Shown here piece after piece: positions 36,011 to 46,929 of a stretch of 64,000 nucleotides of DNA (position 1 is the first letter of the stretch; each line of letters opens with the position of its first letter). The translations under genes and the position numbers were made by a program. The stretch is from positions 36,544,929 to 36,608,928 of the forward strand of contig OU342635.1 of NCBI GenBank assembly GCA_910589415.1, given 5' to 3'. Below the pieces are notes generated by a model that saw only the letters and a program-made list of their open reading frames with translations, did not search any database and had not been told where the DNA came from. This DNA comes from Malachius bipustulatus. Taxonomy: Eukaryota; Arthropoda; Insecta; Coleoptera; Melyridae.

Positions 36011-39000
36011 TTACCCTGTATACACTATATACCAAGGATAACCAGTTCTAAAGAAAAGATGAATGTGGTTATATGTTTATGGAAAATCGGTTTATATGTA
36101 TGTAGACATATGAAAAAATTGAAAATATTATTCATGCCGTTAAAAAATCAGGAAAAAAGCACCTGAGTATGTGTACATGAAACGGTTGGAAGCAGTCGAT
36201 AAGTGGACAATATTCGCTTTAACGTATGGTTAAAAAACCAACACAAATGCTCTCGGCTTTCACCGAAATCATCAATAATGAACGACATGTCGCTTTATTT
36301 GCATTGTTTTTAAGGATATGCAATTGTTTTGAATAAAATTTGTTTACACAGACACGCCTCTTCCAGGTAATCGTGCAGTTTGTTAGGAAATTTCTAATTC
36401 CTGGAACAATCAAGTTTATAACTGTTTTATTGTACCTAATGTGCAGGTAGATACATATGATAAATTTTGTATTAAAGGTATTTATTTATATGTAATATGT
36501 AAAGGAATTGCGTGTTGATCGCGCTTTTTTAATGCATATAGATAGGTGTAGGTATAAGTATTATTTACATAGTTTCAATAAATTATTTGTATTCCATACC
36601 TAACTATCAGGATATGACCATTTTCCTAACTCTATATAGGTACCTGTTGACATAGGTATGGATTCGAATACAGACTTTAAATATTATTTGACTGGAATGA
36701 TATAAATCAAGTTATATTGCAAGTATCTAAAAAAATAAAAAAAATAAAAAAAAATTGTTCGCAGCCATCAAAAAGTCGAAGGTTCGAGACACTGGATATT
36801 TTAAAATTAATTTTAGTGTATTCAATTTATAGGTTGTTTCTAGGAGCTTCCGATAAAGTCGTCCTTACTGGCCATAAAAAATCTTTCTAATTAAAATTTA
36901 TATCTAATCACAATAATGAATCACGATATTACCCGGAGTGTTAATTGATTGTCTATTACCTTACGATTCTAATATCGGGGATGCCACATAAAACAAAAAA
37001 GCCATTAATATAACTCATTTAATTTTCTTTGTGAAGACACCATAGCGCCAGACTCATTTAATACCGCTATAAGTGGCTCAGAGGCAGGTCCGAACTCCCA
37101 TTTTCTTACCCAGATACACTCATTTAACTTTCAAAATTCCAACTCATTAATTCTTGTATTATACAAGAAGCAAGAAGGTTTATTTGCTACCTTTATATGA
37201 GACCATTACTTATACCCGAATATCGCAGACAGTGTTGCCGACTGTTAAGTGCATGTGTATAGTTTTTCTCTATGGAATAAGAATTTTAGGGTCTAGGGGA
37301 AGAATTCCTTAATGATTTCTGAATAATGGGACTATTTAATAGGTAAGTGAATAAAGACTATAAAGTACAACAAAGATACAAGTAATGTTTTACCAATATT
37401 TTTTTAATCCCATTCAGAATAACGAAATCAGGAACACTGCCCGAGCAAAAAAAGCACTAGATATATGGGTGTAATTTGAATTAAAAAAAAAAACAAGTAA
37501 GTTAGGGGATGATTACTTGCGGTTTGAATGTAGAGGTTATAGCCGCAAATCCCTAGGAGTGTATTTGAAATTTCCCAAATATCCCTTTACATAATGAAAT
37601 CTTGGGACACCTCTGTATATTCATATACCTATACCTACCTCAGAGCAATTTTGAAAAAAATTACGTCAATAGATTTGAAGAAATAATTTAATAATTTCGC
37701 ACCAAAGACACCCTTTGATTGTAAAAGTATGGATTAATAATACCAATTAGATTTACATCGTCAGTTAATTATTATTTTTGGTGAGGTCTTTTGAAAGTAT
37801 ATAAACCTGGCAACACCTGCCTATATAAGTCATTAATTTCAACTGATTAGCGATTCAAGGAATAAATAAAGCAACCTCGCTACCGGCTTTCTTCTGTCAT
37901 GTTATAATTGTTTGTCAATCTCGCGTGATGACCCCCGAAAGCGCCCAGGGGTTACGGTGATCTTCTCGCAGCCTCATCGTCGGCTACCGTCTGCGAGTTT
38001 TATTACTATTTTGATTTATTAGAGCCCGTGTGGGCCGATTGGTAGAGGGTTTTCGTATTTATTTTCCTCTCGACAGACAATGTTGCATCACGCAGACAAT
38101 ACACTGTTAGCCATACTTACCGTTTTATTTTTTTAGATGTGATGGCAGACTGTGCGAGACGAGATCGTAAAACTTTGGCTGATTGGTGATTGTTTTTTTT
38201 GTTTTTTTTTGATTGTCATTGTGAGTGTTCTAACTAAGAAATTGACTTTTTTGTATAACGAGGAACGCGTTTCTTTCATATAAGTACCTACATCGTCTTG
38301 CATATATATTGATAAAAAATAATTTTGGTAGGAAACCATAACTTGAAGATATATTTCTATCTAAAGAAGATCTCATGGATCTAGGTTTACTTGGATGAGA
38401 GCAGGAGATCATCTCTAACCACCGATGGTGTACATCAGGATCAGGGCTCTATTCTTTGAGCCAATATTTTGCAATAAACATAATGTACCTAATACCTACT
38501 GACTGATTCCTTTAGTTTTACAGCTTTTTCAAAGACATTTACCAGACTTACACCGGAACGAAAGATGTTCATCTACCCATACATAAAATTGTAACTTGAC
38601 AACGGAGCAATACAATATGCCAAAATATTTAAAAAATCATGAAATTTTGATTCTACCCATTACATAAAAGCGAACTTAAATGGTCTAATTTTATCATAGA
38701 GTAAAGTGTACTGCAAGAACAAGTTGTAGAGGGTGGTATTTGTGTTTTTTATACAAGGAAAAAATATACTTTAAAAGTTTCTTTACAAAGTTTCTTCAGA
38801 ACAAGTTTCCTTAGCACCTGCGTGTATACGAGGCAAATTATTCTGTAGGTAATAATGTGACATTCAGAGTATGTTTTTTCTTCTAAATTAGTGTAACCGG
38901 ATAGACAAACATACGTCATTTATAAGTTCTTGTATTACCTACCTATGTACTATGTAGGCAGGTACATTCAAAATTGTATGAATTTTCCAGCGATGATAAA

Positions 39001-40560
39001 TAAAATGTGTGTATTCTGGCATAAAGAATATTTATTTATCCTGTCACTTGGTATGTACTACTTAGCAATCGTTCTATAAGTGAAACACCTTAAATAAATA
39101 ATGTAATGTAGCATGTAAAGTGTCTGTGCATATATACTGAGAGGGAACAAAATGGCTTTTTAATAATGATGTATCTTCGACACATAATAAAGCATGAATT
39201 CAATGAAATGATAATGGAAAATTGATTGGTCTGCGAGTTGGCTGCCAGTGGCTAACAAGACAGCTGGCGAGGGCGTTATAATACATAACATACAGTAAGG
39301 TCAGGAAATCATACCGCAACGCATATGGCGCATATCCCAGGGAACAACAAGCGGAACTACTGTCTTCATTTCGAAGGGATCTTCTAGGAATGGTTTCGTG
39401 AGGTATATTGTGTGGGGGATCTTTTAATTTGCGGTGGATTAATGCGGTTAAATTATCGGGTAATAAATCTGAAACATCGAATTTAGGTCAGAGAATTATA
39501 AAGAAAAACCAAAGCCACTTGGACTTGAACACACTATACCACCACGCTATACCACCGCCATCCCAACCCCTATCCCTAATGAGTAAGCATTGACTTATTG
39601 AAACAACGGTCTCTTTCATCTCGCTTTCGACGGTTTACCAACCACACCACTGGAGAGTTGTATAATGATGTGATAGCTCCGAATATTTATTCCTCGCTTG
39701 ATAAACGACGATCGATATTTCAGATTAATTGCTTGAAATTACCAGAGCCGCCGATGCATGTTATGAATCAATTCTAGACCGGAAACTATATGGAATTAAT
39801 GAAAGTGCAATTCATTAATTTTTCGACAAACCACAACTATTAGTTGCTATTCCTAGTAAGACATCTGGTCACCATTAATCATTTGTGGTTGATTTGAAGA
39901 GAATTTACAGAAAAGTGTTAGGCAGCTAATGAGTTTTATAATAGTTATTAGTTACCTTCACCTTAAAATACTCATAATCTATCCTTAATTGCAGGTAAAT
40001 TATATTGAAACGGGATTTTTTAAAAACTTCAAATAAATTTACCAATTAAAGGATGTCATATTGGTATGGGCTTCAAGGTTTTCATCCTCATCAACAGACT
40101 AACAGCATTGATGAAAATATCCGCAAAACAATAAATCATAAAATTTTGCGCTGCTTGGCTCATATCTGACATTTTACGGGATTATGGAGACAGGAGACTG
40201 GAGACAGGAGAGGGTAGATTTTTGACAAGGTCGGGAAAAGCTCCGTTCACAAGAGCATTTATTAATTTTATAACTTAAGTACTCTTTGTTATAGTTAATC
40301 AAATTCCAGCTTGTTTTATTTAGGATTTTGTGGGATTCCTGTAGGATTTTACAATCGCTGCAGGTGCTCAACTTAAAATTAAGTCTCAAATTTTCGTTAA
40401 TAAGAAGAGCTTCCCTCCCCAATTGATTATTAGATCTTAAATTCTCTTCCACACTTCTAAAACTATTGGCAAACTGCTTAATTGGTGTCATTTACGAAAA
40501 TCGTTAACATTACTAACTTAAAAAATTACTAGCTATTTTTCTTAAATTGTGACGAAAAGT
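36011..40560. other. Non-coding stretch with two GC-richer islands
   Basis: About 37900-38060 (containing GATGACCCCCGAAAGCGCCC) and 39230-39420 stand out as CpG-richer than the surroundings and are candidate control elements. An A-rich run lies at 36729-36756. The minus-strand ORF at 40174-40491 (105 codons) has no recognised motif. No gene is supported. Confidence 0.45.
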
Positions 40561-40607
40561 TGACTGTTTTAAAAGGTGTATACAGGGTGAGTCCCGAGGT
40601 GAGTCCC

Positions 40608-41422
40608 CTAAGATGGAAAGCTCGATAACACCTACACCATTAAAGATATCGAAATGAACCAAAAAGTGCTGTAAATGGGAGGGTAAAGTGCAGTTTGTAA
40701 AATTATTTTCAGATACACAGGGTGGCCCAATATCGCTGTACGCCATACGACTTTGTTATTTTAAATATAGGACACCCTCTATATTATTATACATTTGCAT
40801 ATTGCTTGAGAAAAGTCAAAAAGAATGGTTTGTAAAGTTGAAGTTTGTAATGAGCGATTTATGAGTTATAAACAAATGAAAATCGCGATTTTCCATTTTC
40901 AAAGCAGCTTATATTAAAAACGGCTCGAGATATGGAAAAACGGCTTACATGTCCCTATCTTAACTTTTCAAGCGGTATCCTATTGGATGGATGAAATTTT
41001 TATACAGAGTGGTAAAAAATTTGATTATTTTCATCACCCGGTATAAAAATTTCAGCTACATGATAGGATACCAAATGAAAAATTAAGATAGGAACATGTA
41101 AGCCGTTTTCCTCTATCTTGAGCTGTTTTTAAGAAAAACTGCTTTGAAAATGGAAAATCGCTATTTTCATTTGTTTATAACTCATAAATCGCTCATTACA
41201 AACTTCAACTTTACAAACCATTCTTTTTTACTTTTCTCAAATAATCTGAAAATGTAATTGAGGGTGTCCTATTTAAAATAGCAAAAGTTGTATGGCGTAC
41301 AGCGATATTGGGCCATCCTGTTTATCTGAAAATAATTTTACAAACTGCACTTTATGCTCCCATTTACAGCACTGTTTGGTTCATTTCGATATCTTTAATG
41401 GTGTATCGAGCTTTCCATCTTA
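40608..41422. repeat. Foldback element with arms of about 400 bp
   Basis: The left edge TAAGATGGAAAGCTCGATA and the right edge, reverse-complemented, TAAGATGGAAAGCTCGATA are identical. Inner blocks pair along the arms, for example CAGGGTGGCCCAATATCGCTG near 40720 with its inverse near 41310, and CGGCTTACATGTCCCTAT near 40941 with its inverse near 41090. Upstream of the left edge an extra TACAGGGTGAGTCCCGAGG (40580-40598) probably marks the true end; its partner on the right is missing, so that end is truncated. Confidence 0.8.
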
Positions 41423-41508
41423 ATAATTCTGCATGAATCAGAATTATATCTAAACAAAAGATAAAATTCTATAAGCAGAATATAGGACTGCCTATAGGAC
41501 TTTTAGTA

Positions 41509-43126
41509 CAGTCATTTGGTGTTCAAAAAAGAGGGTTACCTGGAAAGTTTTCCGGGAGTTTTGAAAATTGGTGATTTTATAGATTTTGACATGCTCTTTC
41601 CGAATTTTTACTTTGCCACCTCGTATCTTTGCCGCTCGCGCCGCCATATTGAAAAAATGGCGTCCAAAAACAGTTTTTTAACAATATCTTCTTTCCGCCT
41701 CATTTTACAATGAAAATATTTATGTAATAAATTAAACTAGAGAAAATTTCCTACAATTTATGTAATAATCTTTTTTTCGTAAAATCAATAGTTTCAGCGT
41801 ACGAGAGCCACAAATCAAGATACTCTACACCAACACGTGTTTTTCGTATATTTAACGAAAAATGTTAAAAACTGTGTCACAAGATAAATCCTAGGCAACG
41901 ATGCAAACAAGAAACGCCTCATTGAAATGTTGAAGATAAAATTTGAAGCTGCGAACTTCATGGTCAATAAAGCCAAGGAAGATGCGGATACTCTAATAGT
42001 CAATACAGCAATCAACATTTCATCTACATTACATTTGATTCCGTAATAGTTGTCGGCGAAGATGTAAGTAGATCTTCTTATTCTCTTGGCTCTATCTACG
42101 CGTTCAAACATAAGTACATATACATTCTCAAACCAAAAAAAAAGGAAAAATTTCAGTGGCTGTGATACAGCATCAGCACACTTTAATCAAGGAAAAATAA
42201 AATGTGGTAATGTACTCTGAAAAAACGAGATTTAAACGAGCTTGTCTAGGTATTCAAAAACTAAAATGCTGATCCAGAGATCATTGCTGAAACTGGGGAA
42301 CGCTTCCCCCTTGCATTGTATGGTAACAGTCGAGGTAACAGTGGCATAAAAAGTATGTCGTTAAACAACTATAGATATACATGCTTCACAAAATCAGCAT
42401 AAAAAATAAATTTAATATTATATCGCTGCCACCTACAGAAGCAACAGCACGACAACATTAATTCCGAGCCTATCACCAGGTTCAGCTGCAGTGGGATGGA
42501 GTTGAAAAAAATGCAGGGCTATGGAAATGGAAAAAGGGATGTCGGGGAGCGTGCGTGGATGCAGAAAGGCTGGATTAAAGTGCTCCGTTATATGCACGAA
42601 TTGCAATGGTACGTGTGATAATTCGAAAATTACACTGGAAGATAGCGATGAAGAAGAAGAAACAGAGACTATTTTCGAGCAAACGTATGACGAAATCGAG
42701 AAACAAAAGGATTACAACGAAGCTGATGATCCCATTGCGGCTGTCGTGGGAGAAAGGTCTATTAAAACGCGCCAATTACTCATGCTGGTGTCTAAATAAG
42801 TTATTTAGCCAAAACGCATGTTTGAGTGGACTTTGCGGCACTCGTACGCAAAAACTATTGATTCTACAAAAATAAAGGTTACTACATAAATTGTAGGAAA
42901 TTTTCTCTAGTTAAACTTATTACATAAATATTTTCATCGTAAATGAGTCGGAAAGAAGATATTGTTAAAAAACTGTTTTTGGACGCCATTTTTTCAATAT
43001 GGCGGCGCGAGCGGCAAAGATACGAGGTGGCAAAGTAGAAATTCGAAAAGAGCACGTCGAAATCTATAAAATCACCAATTTTCAAAACTCCCGGAAAACT
43101 TTCCAGGTAAAACTACCAAATGACTG
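41509..43126 (+). mobile_element. DNA element with TIRs of about 250 bp enclosing a broken ORF
   Basis: The left end CAGTCATTTGGT and the reverse-complemented right end CAGTCATTTGGT agree. After a short indel the match continues with TTACCTGGAAAGTTTTCCGGGAG and the CGCTCGCGCCGCCATATTG block, to about 41775 on the left and from 42878 on the right. TA precedes the left end; no clear TA follows the right end. The interior holds a damaged plus-strand coding region that is listed separately. Long TIRs around a single degenerate gene suggest an autonomous family once existed. Confidence 0.8.
41870..42799 (+). pseudogene. Broken transposon-type ORF: PIN-like acidic motif and Cys-rich tail
   Basis: Plus-strand frames, joined only by eye, give in order NDANKKRLIEMLKIKFEAAN, KEDADTLIVNTAINISS, VIVVGED and (after a frame change of a few extra bases) DLLILLALSTR. 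Later come NADPEIIAETGERFPLALYG and NNYRYTCFTKSA. The end is a Cys-rich tail GCRKAGLKCSVICTNCNG, then an acidic region with DEEEETETIF, stopping at 42799. The spacing of acidic residues in DADTLIV...VGEDVDLL resembles PIN/FEN-type nucleases, but I infer this from pattern only. The CxCxKxGLxCxxxCxxCxG-type tail occurs in many unnamed transposon-linked insect proteins. Stops and frameshifts near 42040-42070 and 42180-42240 show it is dead. Confidence 0.6.
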
Positions 43127-43320
43127 GACTATTTATAGAAGTTTTAATTTAACTTGCTTGGAATCTATAAAACCATCATCAGAGCTAGTAATTTGAAAAC
43201 ATGCACGAATTGTTTCATTATAAGTCTGATTTTGCTCAAACTTTACCATTTTTAGCTTTATTGATGGACTCTTTAAATTTTTGAAATGATATCTCGCCTA
43301 AATTTGACGCGAAAAATATA

Positions 43321-45497
43321 CAGGGTGATTCATGAGTGACCTTACATAGACCAATGGTGATAAGCGGACTTCAAGGCGGGTCGAAAACCACAAAAGAAAT
43401 TTTTTTTTCGTGATTGGTTACGAAGTTACAGGGTGTTTTATGTCTCAGGTACAAAACTTTGATAGGCGATATTTCTGAAACGGCTGGAGAGATTTTGTCG
43501 AAATTTACTAGGAATGGTACATTCCGGAAACTCATCAAAACCGCATTCTGAGTTAATTAAAAATCCAGGGCCGGACTTGAAATTTTTTGCCCCCATGGTA
43601 TTTGTTGAAAAAGTTAATTTTCTGACGATGTTTATGAAAAACTGTCATCGAATTTGAAAAGATAAGAAAAAACTCTATAGAAATCATTCCTCAATTTGAA
43701 CGGCACACCCAAACCGTCTCGAAAAAAAAATGTCAAAGTAAAACTTCTCAGTAAATTATCGTTTTCGAGCAGACATATTTTACTTAATGTTCGTCTGAAT
43801 TCCTTCAAATTTATTTTTTGACTTGTTTCTGTGGGAAAAATGTTTGACAGAAGGCCAAGCTTTATTACTGGGAAATCAGGTGTCAACTACAAAATTTTCA
43901 GATTTCACTAATAATCACAAATCATTTCACTAATAACGAATACGCAGACATTATGTTTGTGTATGGTTTCTGCAATGGAAATGCAAGAGCAGCTGCGAGA
44001 GAATACCATAGAAGATCACAATCGAAGAACACCGCGGCCCATGTAACGTTTCGCGTCTGTTTTCCAATTTTCTCGAAACCACGGCATATTTCCCTGAGTA
44101 CAAAGGAATGCTGAACCTCAATTGGAAAATCTGAGCCATCAAAACATCGTGGAGATGGTTGCAGTAAATCCAAGTACAACTACGCGAAGAATTGGGCAAG
44201 CACTGGGCATTTCTCAATCAAGAGTATGGGGAACCTTGAAAAAAAGAAGAGCCCGGATGCATCCCTGTCACGTACAAAGCGTACAGAGGCTTCAACCATT
44301 CAATGAAGTTCCATTGAATGGACTGCGTAGAATTTTGTTTGCTGATGAAGCTCAGTTCACGCTGGATGGTGTAACGAATAAAAAAAAACTCCCACCTATG
44401 GGCATATGAAAATCCGCGCTCTGTTGTTCAGAAGAACTCGCAACAGATTTTCTATAAATGTGTAGTGTGGCATTGAAAATGATACCCTAATAGGACCCCA
44501 TTGTTTTGCTAGGCGGCTCACAGGGGAAATTTATTTACTTTTCCTACAAGTCATTTTGCCCGGCTTGCTTGCAGAGGCGAACGTGAACAGGCGTGCTCTT
44601 TCCTTCCAGCAAGATGGCGCACCACCACATTTTTCTCGACAAGTCAGAGAGCATCTCCACAATGAGTACCCCAATCGTTGGTTCGGGCGCGGCGGCCCTC
44701 ATTCCTGACCACCTAGGTCCCCCAACCTCACTGTTTTAGACTTTTACCTATGGGGCCATATGAAGCAGGAAGTCTGAAAAACGGAAGTAAATACCAGAGA
44801 GGAGCTCAGGACACGAATACTGGTAATTACAGATGAAATTAGAAACAACAGGCAAATAATTCAAAAAGCAAACCAAAATTTATGGAAACGCTGCAGGAAA
44901 TGTATTGAAATTGGTAAAACATTTTGAGAACCGTTTATAACATTAATATTGATAACATTTAATTTACACTGACATTTTTCCCACAGAAACAAGTCAAAAA
45001 ATAAATTTGAAGGAATTCAGACGAACATTGAGTAAAATATGTCTGCTCGAAAACGATAATTTACTGAGAAGTTTTACTTTGACTTTTTTTTTTTTCGTGA
45101 CGGTTTGGGTGTGCCGTTCAAATTGAGAAATGATTTCTATAGGGTTTTTTGTTATCTTTCCAAATTCGATGACAGTTTTTCAGTAGCACGGTCAGAAAAT
45201 AAACTTTTTCAACAAAGACCATGGGGGCAAAAATTTTCAAGTCCGGTCCTGGATTTTTAATTAACTCAGAATGCGGTTTTGATGAGTTTCCTGAATGTAC
45301 CATTCCTAGTAAATTTCGACAAAATATCTCCAGCCGTTTCAGAAATATCGCCTATCAAAGTTTTGTACCTGAGACATAAAACACCCTGTAACTTCGTAAC
45401 CAATCACGAAAAAAAAATTTCTTTTGTGGTTTTCGACCCGCCTTGAAGTCCGCTTATCACCATTGGTCTATGTAAGGTCACTCATGAATCACCCTGT
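43321..45497 (+). mobile_element. Mariner-like transposon with TIRs of about 520 bp, TA duplication
   Basis: The left arm, 43321-43843, and the right arm, about 44977-45497, are long inverted copies. Ends are CAGGGTGATTCATGAGTGAC and its inverse, with TA directly outside both (43319-43320 and 45498-45499). The centre holds a broken DDE transposase on the plus strand. Arms this long are unusual for mariner elements, which commonly have 20-30 bp TIRs. The copy is 2177 bp. It interrupts a tandem array: the sequence before 43319 continues after 45499. Confidence 0.9.
43930..44930 (+). pseudogene. Mariner-like DDE transposase, frameshifted
   Basis: In order, the plus strand shows EYADIMFVYGFCNGNARAAA (N-terminal HTH, family form EYADMxxxYGxxxGNAxxA), then an HTH linker region at 44120-44240 (NPSTTTRRIGQALGISQSRV). 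The core begins with GLRRILFADEAQFTLDGV (first Asp), then SFQQDGAPPHFSRQVREHL (second Asp) with NRWFGRGGPHS. PPRSPNLTVLDFYLWGHM follows, in which the LDF aspartate is the third catalytic residue. The reading frame is broken at several places between 44050 and 44110, at about 44400 and at the stop after GGPHS. Family proteins have about 350 residues and all blocks are present, so it is a full-length but dead gene. Confidence 0.85.
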
Positions 45498-46064
45498 ATT
45501 TAGCCATACTTTCCCGAAAACATCGAGATCTGAAGGAAAAGCAATTTCATCTACGCAAACTTAGCGTTATAGTTTACAATTTGAGCCAATTTTTAAGAAA
45601 ATAAACAAAAATATTTACCACGGAAACTTTGACAAACAACTTGGAAGCTTCATATGAGAAGGCGGCACGATTTTTTGCTTGCGCATTCGAATTGTGCTCA
45701 GATTTTATCATTTTTCATTTCTTCATTGGCTGCTGAGTTTTTTAAATGAAATCTGCTCTCAAATCAATTTTCACAGGAAAAAGTACCTGTGATATTATTT
45801 CGAAAGAAGTGAGCCTTTGGAACCGATTTCATCTATGGAAACGTCATGGTTAATTTACCGTTCGAATCATTTTTTGAGAAAATTTGCAACGATTTTTTCG
45901 TTGATTCCTCCAAGAAACTTTAACAAACAATTTTTAAGTTTCGCATAGATATAGAAGGGGTTAAAATTTTTTAGCTTTCGGACACGGATTTTTGCTCAAA
46001 TTTTATTAATTTAAATTTCTCGACTTTGAATTTTTGATCTCTTTTAGTTTTTTTAAATGAAATC

Positions 46065-46240
46065 TTGGGCCTGTTCCACAATAAAAACTTTGCAACTTTA
46101 CACTTTTCACTTTGCATTTTTAGAAAACTTTGTCTTAAACTTTTATCGAAGAGGTGCAAAATTTCCTGCTTTGTTAAAAATTAAAAAATTAAATTGCAAA
46201 GTGCAAAGTTATGCAAAGTTTTTTGTGGAATAGCGCTCTC
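46065..46240. mobile_element. Small MITE with TIRs of about 45 bp
   Basis: GGGCCTGTTCCACAATAAAA (46067) and the reverse complement of the right end, GAGCGCTATTCCACAAAAAA, begin inverted copies that continue through ACTTTGCA-ACTTTGCACTTTGCA. It sits in a tandem-repeat unit whose sister copies lack it, which marks its borders. No target duplication is certain. Confidence 0.75.
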
Positions 46241-46543
46241 TGGTCTCAAATTGCACAGGAAAAAATTCTATGATATCTCAAAAGCAGTGGCGGGCCCTTG
46301 GAACCGATTTCATTCATGAAAACCCCTTTCGAACCCATTTTTGAAGAAGATTAGCAAAAAAATTTCCATTATTTCTTTCTGGAGACTTTGAGTAACAAGT
46401 TGGAAGTTTTATATAGAAGGGGTCACAATTTTTTCGCTTACGTGTTAGGACTTGGTTCAAATTTGATCATTTTAGATTTCTTGATTGGCTCTTTGAGTTT
46501 TTTAAATGAAAAAGACACACACAAAACATTCCATAAGATGATT

Positions 46544-46925
46544 GGAAGTAATACTTATCATAATGAGTCTTTCGTGATGTTAGTGATGACTTTTAATTTC
46601 AAATAAATTAGTAGGCAACCAAGGAAGCAAATGTGCGCTCTATATTTTCCTTGGGTATATAGAGACCCCATGGATTTCCAAGTTTGACATTTGTTTCTCT
46701 GCTTGCCTATATAATGACTATTAATTCATTTGAAATTAAAGGACACTAATATCATGAAAGACTATTAGGATAATATCACTTCCAAACTTTTGTAATGGTA
46801 TATTGCGTTGTCTAGTGTGGGTCTGATTGATATGGTATGACGATTAGTCCATAACAAAGGACAAAATGATTCTTCAGTCTTCGTCTCACATGCCGGCGTG
46901 CGCGAAATATTTCTAATTTGCCTTT
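46544..46925. repeat. Hairpin-bearing dispersed repeat, copy 1
   Basis: GGAAGTAATACTTATCATAA with the following bases to about 46609 is inverted at 46720-46783 (imperfect arms of about 65 bp). The part from about 46695 onward, including the CATTTGAAATTAAA word and GTCCATAACAA, is repeated at 62064-62255. This places it in a dispersed family rather than unique DNA. Confidence 0.65.
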
Positions 46926-46929
46926 TTTG

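Larger units (their letters stand above)
43200..46540 (+). repeat. Tandem array with a period of about 290 bp, split by two insertions
   Basis: The word AACTTTGA-AAACAA-TTGGAAG(C/T)TT recurs at 45624, 45915 and 46384, and GA(G/C)TTTTTTAAATGAAA-type sequence at about 43272 (diverged), 45735, 46046 and 46493. The raw spacings are 2463, 311 and 447. After removing the 2179-bp mariner insertion (with its TA) from the first and the small MITE at 46065-46240 from the last, all fall near 270-310. The units are clearly diverged and non-coding. Confidence 0.7.

Noticed and set aside
36760..36800. B-box-like word AAGGTTCGAGACACTGG
   Set aside because: No matching A box or cloverleaf upstream, so it is neither a tRNA nor a clear SINE.
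38029..38070. tRNA-like head (GCCCGTGTGGGCCGATTGGTAG)
   Set aside because: It has an A-box-like word only; no B box, anticodon arm or acceptor pairing follows at the right distance.
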